Positions 1 to 8,360 of a stretch of 64,000 nucleotides of DNA are shown piece by piece; position 1 is the first letter of the stretch; each line of letters starts with the position of its first letter. The DNA is from Craspedostauros australis (taxonomy: Eukaryota; Bacillariophyta; Bacillariophyceae; Mastogloiales; Achnanthaceae): contig JAMXDE010000026.1 in NCBI GenBank assembly GCA_026770025.1, forward strand, positions 62,001 through 126,000, in the 5' to 3' direction. Made by a program: the position numbers and the translations under genes. The notes under the pieces are model-generated. The model was given only the letters and a program-made list of their open reading frames with translations, searched no databases and was not told the origin of the DNA.

Positions 1-315
1 TGACATTCATACATCAGGTTGCGCAGGTTTGCGGATGACGCGGATGCTGGAGATGGTGCGGGGCATGATTTCCTACCGCTTGGCATCACGAGGCCAACGA
101 CTCAAGCAACAGAATTGACGATCGGCGACGGCAGTGGACAAATTGCAGCGGCTCCTGAAATATGTGGAACCACGGACGCGTTCCTGCACCATTGTGAGCG
201 CTGCGCTTTTGCGGTTCCATCATGGTTCGAAGATCGACTTGGCGTCTTCTACTTGTCTCAAACTCGACAATACACTGCATGCCTTGGTCGATGCCCGATC
301 CAGTTTTGTTGTCTT
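1..315. other. no recognisable gene
   Basis: Short overlapping open frames occur on both strands, but none has a recognisable motif, a plausible start or continuity with what follows. I see no promoter-like or repeat signal before the duplicated unit at 316. Confidence 0.4.
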
Positions 316-463
316 TGTCAAATCGTCACTTGTTCGTGCCAGGGCGGGAATCGAACCCGCACCCTCCCGGGGAGGACAAAAGTAAATCCAGTACTTCACG
401 CGTCCCAGCGCTCCTGACACGTTCGGTACAAGTGAGATATATACCCAACAGCAACAGTTGTCA
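316..463. repeat. direct repeat unit, copy 1 (148 bp)
   Basis: This unit is repeated almost perfectly at 555-704. The only clear difference is one extra TA in the second copy. Both copies begin and end with TGTCA. Each contains a tRNA-like structure on the minus strand, whose acceptor-like helix is continued by the flanking CACTTGT/ACAAGTG inverted repeat. Confidence 0.85.
336..420 (-). tRNA. class II tRNA-like sequence, copy 1 (probable tRNA pseudogene or tRNA-derived repeat)
   Basis: Read on the minus strand this 85-nt stretch has an 8-bp acceptor-like helix, GTGTCAGG with CCTGGCAC. It also has a 5-bp anticodon-like stem AAGTA/TACTT with loop CTGGATT, which would place anticodon GGA (Ser). 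A long variable arm CCTCC/GGAGG follows, then a perfect T arm GCGGG-TTCGATT-CCCGC with an intact B box. The D arm is too short and lacks the normal A-box layout, position 8 is not T, and position 37 is a pyrimidine. I therefore read it as a tRNA relic or tRNA-derived element of Ser/Leu type rather than a working tRNA. Confidence 0.35.
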
Positions 464-554
464 TCCCCCGTGATTGGTGCACTGGCGTGTCATCAATTAG
501 CAACTGAGGCAATGCACATACTGAGCTTCGGCGTTGTGCACACGACTCTTAATC

Positions 555-704
555 TGTCAAATCGTCACTTGTTCGTGCCAGGGCGGGAATCGAACCCGCA
601 CCCTCCCGGGGAGGACAAAAGTAAATCCAGTACTTCACGCGTCCCAGCGCTCCTGACACGTTCGGTACAAGTGAGATATATATACCCAACAGCAACAGTT
701 GTCA
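555..704. repeat. direct repeat unit, copy 2 (150 bp)
   Basis: Second copy of the unit at 316-463, 239 bp downstream in the same orientation. The two copies are practically identical, so the duplication is recent or conserved. The 91 bp between them are unrelated. Confidence 0.85.
575..659 (-). tRNA. class II tRNA-like sequence, copy 2 (probable tRNA pseudogene or tRNA-derived repeat)
   Basis: Its sequence is identical to the copy at 336-420, with the same strong T arm and long variable arm and the same defective D arm. Two identical copies inside a duplicated unit favour a repeat of tRNA origin over an independent gene. Confidence 0.35.
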
Positions 705-1545
705 GTCTTGATCGAAAATGTGGGTGTGAAATTGGCGCACCTCGAATCTGATTGGATGGGAATCATCAATGGTTCAGTGTAACTGTCGTTTGTTGCTCAC
801 AAGGACAAACTACATTTAACAAACGAACAACGAAGAGCCAAAGTATGTCCGAAAATCAAGAAAACGACACGACGAGATCACCAATGATGGACTCGTGTAC
901 CAACGATCCAGCGTCCCACACCAACCGACAACAACAGGCAGGACAGAACGTCTGCCGCAGTGAACTCACATCACACATCACACATCGCACGCCCAACAAC
1001 TGTACTCTTGCCCATTCACTGCGGATACTTCAATCGTCGCATCTGAGACGATCGGCGCCGACAGCCAACACAACTCCAAATGGCAGCCAACGAAGAACAG
1101 ATCGATTGTATTCTACCATGTTGCGTTCGGCCACCAGGGAAGTAATCATTACACACTCGATCGTCTCTCACGATGCCAAGGCAAATGATGAGAAATTGAG
1201 GCTACAATCGATGAGAATAAAAAGAAAAAATAAAAAGAAAAAATCAATAGAGAATGAATGGACAGACGGATTGATGTAGCACTTGTTGCTCTCTCTCTCT
1301 CTTGCACTTGCTCTCTCGTTGTGTTGGCGCTGCGTCACACTCACTCATTCGCCAAAATAAAAATCGCATACAGTTGCACATACATTCTCCAATCACAACC
1401 ACGTATGCACCAATGAGCGACCGTTGAGCTGTTGCCGCCGATCTCCGCACAAACACAGCGCCCATGCTGTTGTGAACAAATAGGCATGTGCTGCTTTGGC
1501 TTGTTGAGTGTTGTTGTCGCTGTCTGCTGCATTCTCCTATCTGCA
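705..1545. other. spacer upstream of the transposase-like gene
   Basis: An open frame of 175 codons at 752-1279 has no recognisable domain and ends in a Lys-rich low-complexity tail. I do not believe in it strongly. A CT-rich stretch follows at 1290-1320. The frame of the next gene is open upstream from 1432, but only with a TTG codon there. No inverted partner of the 20-bp array at 4581-4760 was seen here. Confidence 0.3.
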
Positions 1546-4500
1546 ATGTCAACACAACACTCAGTGCTCCCCAACATCGAGATCATTCAGAATCATCCGT
1601 GCCTTCCCCCCACTCGCATCGTCCATCAGCCACCAAGCCACCACCGCTATCGCATCATGACCCATCCACGTGAGGATTCAAGCATCGATCCCAATCCATC
1701 CCAATCAAAGGTGCAACGTCGAACAGCAAATGCTGACACATCCATCCATCACCAACCACCTCATGGGCACTACGCATCGTACCAATACTCTGCACATGTC
1801 GGGCCGAACGACCATGGCAGCATCCACAGCCCTCCTCTCCCCATGGTTGCGAATCATCATGTCCCTCCCAATGCACAACCTCCTTCCTTTCGCATCCCCA
1901 GCTACATCAGTACAGGCATGGGTGGTCTACCATACTCGACATTCCACCCCAACAACAGCATAGCAACTCCCACTTCCAACTACATGGGGCCCAACCGTTT
2001 TGGCATTATGCCTTGCAAGCAATGTCTGACCCTGTTCTGCAGTCACTGCAGTAGGCCACCATTTTGCCCAAACTGTGCGTCATCCATCGGCGGAGGTGCA
2101 CGTCACGCAGGTGTGAATGCCTTTGTGCCACAGGCAAATTCGTTCTCCGTTGGGACTCGTAGTGATGCTCCTGTGCCCACACGTCCCAAGCGCAAATCAT
2201 CAGCAAACAGACGCAGGACACCACATCAACAGGCAGGAGATGATGTGCTTGCGCGACGAGATGTCGCTGTGTCTATGGAAGAGCACGAGCCAGATTGTGC
2301 AAGTATGAGCAGTGCCGATGACACCGATGTCGAGTACGTTCCAGAAGCAGAGGATGCTGTAAATCGAAAAGGACTACTCACATCTATCTTCAAATCAGCA
2401 GGCATTGACATTCGAGCAATTACAAAATTCCCTGTGAGTGGATTCGGAAGCATCCCACCAAGGGGAGCCAAGCATCGCTGGAGTGTCATCAAACGGATCT
2501 GGAAAGAGCTGTGTAATGGAACATCCGAACATGCAATCTTCCCTGGCACGAAACCCCCACCTCAACTTTGGGAAGCCATGACCTTTGTGCGACATCGCAA
2601 ACAGCTCCCTCCTGTATTGCTGGAGCAGACTCTCTGTCATTTAGCCTTCTGGGGGAATAGGGACCTGTCACTGACTGCCCGTGCAGTTTTGGCAATGACC
2701 TGTGACTCCAGGCGCTGCACCCGAATCCTGGCTGTGCACTACAGCAGCCTGTCGAAAGGAGACAAGGCGAAGGTCATGCTGCAACGCCGAACCATGTCTC
2801 GTGCAGCACACAGGAGACTGTCGCATGCCAGTGGTGCGATCCTTGCTGGAGGCCAGTTCCCACACACAGACTACAAGTACCGTGTCAAGGAATCTAGCCT
2901 CCAGGGAGTGATCTCATTTCTCACCTCCATGTTCCAGTACCAACCAGGCATCACAAGGAGCGTGAAGTTGGCTGGTGTTCTGTTCCCAGACCTGCCCATC
3001 TTCATTCGCGGATCATCATCTATCGCAGAACTCTTTGCAAAGTACAAGAACGCAACAGATGACCCAGTTGGTATGCCTGCCTTCAGGAGTATCCTGACAT
3101 TGCTCACGCGACGTGGCAAGTGTCAAACGGGCCTGTCCTCCTTCTACACAGACACTCTGACTGTATTCATGCACTTCCAACACATGATCAGGAGAGTCAT
3201 GGAACTGCTTCGGACTCAGAACAAGGAACATCAAGACAAAGAGCTTGCGTCTGAACTTCTCAACGAGGCACAGGCCATCATCACGGACAGCGATTCTGTT
3301 CTTTCATTTGCAATATGGGAATACGCAAACAAGCACATCCAGGTGAAGCCAACCACGGATACTCTACATTCCGCAGAGTTTGCACTGACAAATGGCTCCC
3401 TCCCATTTGTGAACCAAACATGCAAGCAATGTGCAGATGTCATGACATTCTTCCCGATTCACGTTCGCAACTTCATGCGAACTGCCACCAACAACATCAC
3501 TGGCAACACGTTCGAATTGGATCGCATGGCTGCAGCAATTAACCTGTGTGATGATGCACTGCGCCAGTACATGGCCCACCAAGTGAGACGAAAGGTACAA
3601 GCACAGAAGATCAAGGAGGAAAAGGAGCGCCTCAAGGACCACCCAGATCGCATCATTGCTGTGCTCGATCACAAGCAACGCATCCTCCCAACGGAGAATC
3701 AGGAAGCTCAGAAAGCGTTCTTTGGCAAGAACGGAATGTCTCTCCTTGGTGTCATGACAATCCAATACAAGAATGGCAAGTTCGAGTATCGATTCATTGA
3801 CATGGTGATGAAGGGGCGGAACAAGCAGGATCATGTCCAAGTTGCTGGTGCGATCAAGATTCTTCATTCCACCGTGCTTCCGAAGCTCCACAAGGGGGTC
3901 AAAGAGGTTGTATTCCAGAGTGACAATGCCAGTTGCTTTGCAAGTCCAGCACTGATGAGGTACATGCATGGACTGAACCAAGGAGAGGTTGAAGTTGAAT
4001 ACAAGATGCCAGAGAAGAAGAAGAAGCGGAAGACGACAGCCAAGAACAAGGGCAAGCACAAGGACAAGGCTAAATCTCCGCCTGCCCCCAAAATCAACAC
4101 AGAACAGTCATCTTATCATGACGCGAAGGCTGCATCATCCACGAAGGCAAAAGCACAGCAAGACACCGGAACCCGCCCTCCCAAACCACGACTCCAAATC
4201 ATCCAATGGCTGTACACTGAGGCACAAGCTGGCAAGAGTGCTTTGGACGGACACTTCGGTTTCGTCTCGCGTCAACTCAGGTTGTTTGTGGATAGTGCCA
4301 GGGATGCAAAGATTGCCACCGAAGGCGATATTTTCAAAGTGCTACAAGCTGACAACATCAAGGGGACAACAACACTTCTGTTGGATCTGAGCAGATTGGG
4401 ACATGCCATCATCTGCAAGACACGGGAATTTCGCCGAAAGTTCGCGGAGACCACATGCGCAAGACTCCAAGCAGTCCGGTCCCGTTCACAACCACGTCAA

Positions 4501-4554
4501 AACCCCAATGAGTCGGACGGGGAGACCCAGCCCGTGTGTCACGACGTGAACTAG
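1546..4554 (+). CDS. DDE-transposase-like protein with N-terminal zinc-ribbon-like cysteines
   Basis: I see an intronless frame of 1002 codons from the ATG at 1546. ATGs at 1486 and 1657 are also possible; the one at 1486 would add a hydrophobic stretch I doubt. A CxxC-rich segment near residues 160-180 looks zinc-binding. The C-terminal half has an RNase H-like layout: Asp708 in an LDHKQ strand, Asp793 in QSDNA, and Asp901 in GKSALDGHFG, a pattern like the GK..D.GG helix of several eukaryotic DDE transposases. A Lys-rich insert lies between the second and third Asp (around residues 820-850). The N-terminal 100 residues are His/Pro-rich. A 20-bp tandem array starts 26 bp after the stop, which would suit transposase binding sites. 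I cannot name the superfamily; a domesticated host gene is possible. Confidence 0.55.
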   Translation: MSTQHSVLPNIEIIQNHPCLPPTRIVHQPPSHHRYRIMTHPREDSSIDPNPSQSKVQRRTANADTSIHHQPPHGHYASYQYSAHVGPNDHGSIHSPPLPMVANHHVPPNAQPPSFRIPSYISTGMGGLPYSTFHPNNSIATPTSNYMGPNRFGIMPCKQCLTLFCSHCSRPPFCPNCASSIGGGARHAGVNAFVPQANSFSVGTRSDAPVPTRPKRKSSANRRRTPHQQAGDDVLARRDVAVSMEEHEPDCASMSSADDTDVEYVPEAEDAVNRKGLLTSIFKSAGIDIRAITKFPVSGFGSIPPRGAKHRWSVIKRIWKELCNGTSEHAIFPGTKPPPQLWEAMTFVRHRKQLPPVLLEQTLCHLAFWGNRDLSLTARAVLAMTCDSRRCTRILAVHYSSLSKGDKAKVMLQRRTMSRAAHRRLSHASGAILAGGQFPHTDYKYRVKESSLQGVISFLTSMFQYQPGITRSVKLAGVLFPDLPIFIRGSSSIAELFAKYKNATDDPVGMPAFRSILTLLTRRGKCQTGLSSFYTDTLTVFMHFQHMIRRVMELLRTQNKEHQDKELASELLNEAQAIITDSDSVLSFAIWEYANKHIQVKPTTDTLHSAEFALTNGSLPFVNQTCKQCADVMTFFPIHVRNFMRTATNNITGNTFELDRMAAAINLCDDALRQYMAHQVRRKVQAQKIKEEKERLKDHPDRIIAVLDHKQRILPTENQEAQKAFFGKNGMSLLGVMTIQYKNGKFEYRFIDMVMKGRNKQDHVQVAGAIKILHSTVLPKLHKGVKEVVFQSDNASCFASPALMRYMHGLNQGEVEVEYKMPEKKKKRKTTAKNKGKHKDKAKSPPAPKINTEQSSYHDAKAASSTKAKAQQDTGTRPPKPRLQIIQWLYTEAQAGKSALDGHFGFVSRQLRLFVDSARDAKIATEGDIFKVLQADNIKGTTTLLLDLSRLGHAIICKTREFRRKFAETTCARLQAVRSRSQPRQNPNESDGETQPVCHDVN

Positions 4555-4580
4555 ACGTTATAGATGTTACGAGCAGTATT

Positions 4581-4760
4581 GTTACTTTCATCGAAGTCCT
4601 GTTACTTTCATCGAAGTGACATTACTTTCATCGAAGTGACATTACTTTCATCGAAGTGACATTACTTTCATCGAAGTGGTGTTACTTTCATCGAAGTGAC
4701 ATTACTTTCATCGAAGCGACATTACTTTCATCGAACCCGTGTTACTTTCATCGAATGGTT
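4581..4760. repeat. 20-bp tandem repeat array (nine units)
   Basis: Nine head-to-tail units of exactly 20 bp share the core TTACTTTCATCGAA; the last six bases of each unit vary. A decayed tenth core (GTACTTTCGTCGAA) sits near 4780. There are no spacers, so it is not a CRISPR array. The array begins 26 bp after the stop of the transposase-like gene and could be its binding-site array, which is inference. Confidence 0.95.
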
Positions 4761-4851
4761 GCGACCATCATTGGCGCGTGCGTACTTTCGTCGAAACGCC
4801 ACCAACCAATTTTGTGCGAAGCTGTGAGTCGTGTTATTCCGTTGGTTCACG

Positions 4852-6472
4852 AGGAAATCCACGAACCAGCCCTTTCGAAGTCCCGAATTCCGCCAGCCAG
4901 TCGATTTTCACAGCACTCAGTTGCACAAAACGTGTGAGCGACATCTCGTGGACACAGAGATTTCACATCGACCTCCAAGGCCAGAATATAAATGTAGACC
5001 CCCTGTATCACACAGGAAAAGTACAAGCCACATCATACATGTTTGTCATACTGGTAACATTAACCAGTACATATGAACATACATCATCTAATGAAAGGAA
5101 TGAATGCCTACTATAGTTGTAGATATGTGCATCATTCACCTGTTTGCTCCAATTCTGTGCGTTGTGAATCGTATTCTGACCAAGTCTTCATTGAAAAGTA
5201 TAAACATATTCCATCTAAACAAGATCAGAACATTGAGATCATTCCAATGGTTATACTGCCAGCTTGCGAGTGACTGGATCCATCTAGAAGTTGTTGCACA
5301 TTGTACGCGATCAAATCACATGATACCGCACGGCGACTCTGCGCGGTATGCAGGGTTTTGACCAAACCTTCATATGAAAGATCCAACATCTGCACTTCTA
5401 CCAACATCGTCATAGTGAAAGTGCTTCAATGGGTATGGGGGTGGTTTCCAAGTATCTGGATCCGTCTGGAAGGAATCCTGATATCCAAATCTATGAACCT
5501 CATCATACTGTGCGGCACGCTTGACTCTGTACTGCATTTTGCATATCTATGCATTTGGCAGGCTGTTTTGAGAGATATGATCAACTGCGTAGCTCCAAAC
5601 ACGCTCCGAAGAGTACAGTCATGGAGTTTGAAGTCTTAGCTCCATTTGGAAGGGATCTAATTCTACAGATGCTGATATCACACAGTACTAACCAGTACGT
5701 GTCGCACTGGGCAGTGATTTGGATATTTGCGCATAGGAACTGTCCATCGTATTCTGATCCAACACTACAACCACTCCAACCATACATCACAGAATACGGG
5801 CATGGAGTTGGAAGCCCCTAGATCCGTCAGGAAGGGATCCAATTTCATGGATGCTCATATCACGTGGTGCTGAACGATACGCCTCACGTTGTACAGTGTT
5901 CTGCGCATATGTGCATAGACAACATCAATTATACTCCACACAAATACTTCAGTCACTCCGCATTCAATCTACAGAGTATGCAAATGGTGGTGGAATTGCA
6001 AGGTCCATCTGTATGGGATCCAGACTTACAGATGCTGTTGTCACGCAGTACTTCCTGGGACGCATCTCTACGGTAGGCATCACCTTGTGCAGTATTCCAC
6101 ACATCTATGCCTTTGGTTGGCCGTCTTGAGACATGCAACTGCTGAACACTCCAAGTAGACTTCAATGGCTATGGACGTGGAGTTTGAAGTCCTTGGTCCA
6201 TTTGGAAGAGATCTAATTCTACTGATGCTGACATCAAGCAGCGCTCAGCAGCGTCGTGACATGAGGTTCACCTGAGGGCATGTTGATGCGCCTTGCTAGT
6301 GGGTGTGCAGCTTCCAACTCCATGACTGCCCTCCATGGAGTGCGTTTGGACTCACCAAGGTGCTACATTGAATATGATTGACATTTTCTATGCACATCTG
6401 CTCAGGACGCTGATCAGAATAATGCGTATGTTTCAGTACTGCAGGATATCAGCATCAGTAGAATTAGATCCC
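4852..6472 (+). mobile_element. foldback-like element FB1, left part
   Basis: The left end AGGAAATCC... is similar, over about 200 bp, to the left end of the complete element FB2 at 15562: CCAGCCCTTT, AAAACGT, a TATAAATGTAGAC motif and ACATCATACATG occur in the same order. It continues into diverged ~180-bp tandem repeats. The repeats switch orientation near 6310, as they do in the middle of FB2. The element is then interrupted by an LTR at 6473 with target duplication ATCCC, and resumes at 14667. No protein is encoded. Confidence 0.75.
5260..6310 (+). repeat. diverged ~180-bp tandem repeats of the FB1 left arm
   Basis: A recurring block with a GAGTTTGAAGTC-like start, a TCCATTTGGAAGGGATC-like core and a GATGCTGATATCAC-like end recurs near 5442, 5624, 5803, 5983 and 6177, a spacing of about 180-195 bp. 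An earlier, weaker copy lies near 5260. The copies are well diverged, so the array is old. Confidence 0.75.
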
Positions 6473-6904
6473 GTTGTTGGGATGTATATGTGTATGTGCA
6501 TCGCTCACCCATTGTTCTCTCACCCCGCGCGCGCTGAGCTGCATTGACATTTGCATCATTGGCCATCAACGGTTGTGTGAATCACGAACCAAAATTATGC
6601 ACGCCACTTTTGTGCCCAACGTCGGACAGGCGTGAGACAGGAAATCTGAGAGTATCAGATGTTCGATCTGCCCACTCATCCAGAAACCTATGATATCGAT
6701 ACTGGATCGGTATGTTCCCAACTAAACCTCAAATGACACCAACCTGATACTCCTACAGCATCATCAATGGAATATGGAATCAGCACATCCATAGAACGAC
6801 GACGACTGACGTTGACTCAGAATTCCATGCCATTCGAACTGACAGCTGGTTCGGAATCAGAACAGAAGGTAGGAATCTTATGATTGAAGTATCATGGCAA
6901 TCGT

Positions 6905-8058
6905 TATTAGCACAACGCTTTATTCACCTGATTCGTTTTCTGATTAGTCTGTCCTGGTATGTGCTGAAACGATGCTTTACTCCTAATAGAGCTAAACTAG
7001 CAGTTAGGCTAAGGAAGGATTTCCTGGAACACATGACTCGTTTTCCCACGAATCCGTCTGAACCACGTTTCGGACATAACCACGTTTGGAGCACGCACAA
7101 GTCTTCGAAGAAACTCTTTGAAGTCCAGGACCCATGGAAAAAGGGTCCCCATGACTGGGTCACCGGAACCCCTCCCCACCAAAAACTTGATGCCGATACA
7201 AGACTGCTGGATCGACGGTACAGTTCCACGTGGGAGTACACGCAAGATGACCTTCGCCCAGCTTCCAACTTGATGGAGGGAAACTTTCCCCTGGTACTGG
7301 AGCTACGCAAACCCTACGCCCTTTTCTGACAGCAACCCAACAAAAGGGCCCCCTCCTGTGGTACTTGGGCTACGCAAACCCTACGACCCTTTTCCAGGGC
7401 AACCCACACAGGGTGTCACACGAACAAGAATGATTGCACTAATCTCATAATCCGCACGTTTCTTCACCATCTACCAGTATTCTCAATTGACTACTTGTGG
7501 AACAGAAGACTCTCGTCCGGATCGCTTGCCAGTCAAGCCTCTGCCTACAGCTAAAGAACAGCCAACAAGACAACAGCCATTACGTTTGGGCTCTATTAAC
7601 TCCGACACAAGATTTTCGGCATAAGAGGGACACACTAGGGAGAACATCAGAGATTTGGTCTGGCCATCGCCCGGAAAACATGTGATGCCCAATTCGACCT
7701 GATATACTTCCCAACTAAACCTGAAATGACAACACACTCGATGACCTCAAGCATCATCAATGGAATGTGGAATCGACAGAGCCATGGAACGGTGATGAGT
7801 GACGTCGACACAGAAGACATCATCGCCACATCATGGGTCATCTCCACATCAGAACAAGATCGGATTCGAGGTGCAATGACTGAGAGCTGACCTTGAAGAC
7901 AACAACATGAGATACAACTCAATGAAGATAACATAAGAAACAGAAGTCACTCAACCCAAACAGTGTCTTCACTTACCAGCTTGTCACCCTCGTCCTGAAA
8001 GACTTGATCTCTCTTGAAGGACTCGTGTGATTTCGCTGTGTACGATAACGAGATAACA
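6905..8058 (+). repeat. copia-1 5' LTR, interrupted by a solo LTR
   Basis: It starts TATTAGCACAACGC and ends CGAGATAACA. Without the 616-bp insertion and the 5-bp duplication it measures 533 bp. It matches the 3' LTR at 13777 almost base for base. Confidence 0.95.
6983..7598 (+). mobile_element. solo LTR of the copia-2 family (L2) inside the copia-1 5' LTR
   Basis: It begins TAATAGAGCTAAACTAG and ends GGGCTCTATTA, the same termini as the copia-2 LTRs. It is flanked by ACTCC at 6978-6982 and 7599-7603. The last ~180 bp are practically identical to the end of the copia-2 5' LTR, but the first ~400 bp differ strongly and contain a 67-bp internal duplication (near 7293 and 7360). It is therefore a related subfamily or a recombinant LTR. 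Confidence 0.9.
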
Positions 8059-8073
8059 GATTAACAGTCGCAA
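8059..8073 (+). promoter_or_regulatory. copia-1 primer-binding site (tRNA-Asn anticodon-arm complement)
   Basis: GATTAACAGTCGCAA follows the 5' LTR directly and recurs at the same place in copia-2. Its complement TTGCGACTGTTAATC reads as a tRNA-Asn anticodon arm: loop CTGTTAA with anticodon GTT, and A-T and G-C stem pairs at positions 31/39 and 30/40. This fits priming by a tRNA 5' half, as known for Drosophila copia with tRNA-iMet. Confidence 0.7.
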
Positions 8074-8210
8074 GCACTACGCCCTGACCTGACTGAGTGA
8101 ACCCCCCTCCAAACCACCGAGCTGATCCCATCAGCACCGAACCGATTGCATCACGTGACGACGTGAAGCAAGAACCGAACAAGAACAAGAGCCTTCCAAG
8201 GCAGCGCACA

Positions 8211-8360
8211 TGAACACACCGAGCACAGCGTATCCGCTTCTCCGTGACGAACCGAACAAACGAATACACCGAGCACAGCGTATCCGCTTCTCCGTGACGA
8301 ACCGAACAAACGAACACACCGAGCACAGCGTATCCGCTTCTCCGTGACGAACCGAACAAG
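8211..8360 (+). repeat. three 50-bp tandem repeats in the copia-1 leader
   Basis: Three units of exactly 50 bp (core GAGCACAGCGTATCCGCTTC) end at the gag start codon at 8361. They differ at only a few bases. They lie in the untranslated leader, where packaging or translation signals would sit. Confidence 0.9.

Noticed and set aside
752..1279. 175-codon frame as a second transposon gene
   Set aside because: It has no domain, the composition of random AC-rich DNA and a Lys-run end; it is kept only as a remark in the spacer.
1486..1545. Signal peptide on the transposase-like protein
   Set aside because: The hydrophobic stretch exists only if the ATG at 1486 is used. A nuclear DDE protein would not need it, and an ATG at 1546 excludes it.
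4581..4760. CRISPR-like regular repeat array
   Set aside because: The 20-bp units are contiguous with no unique spacers, and the context is eukaryotic.
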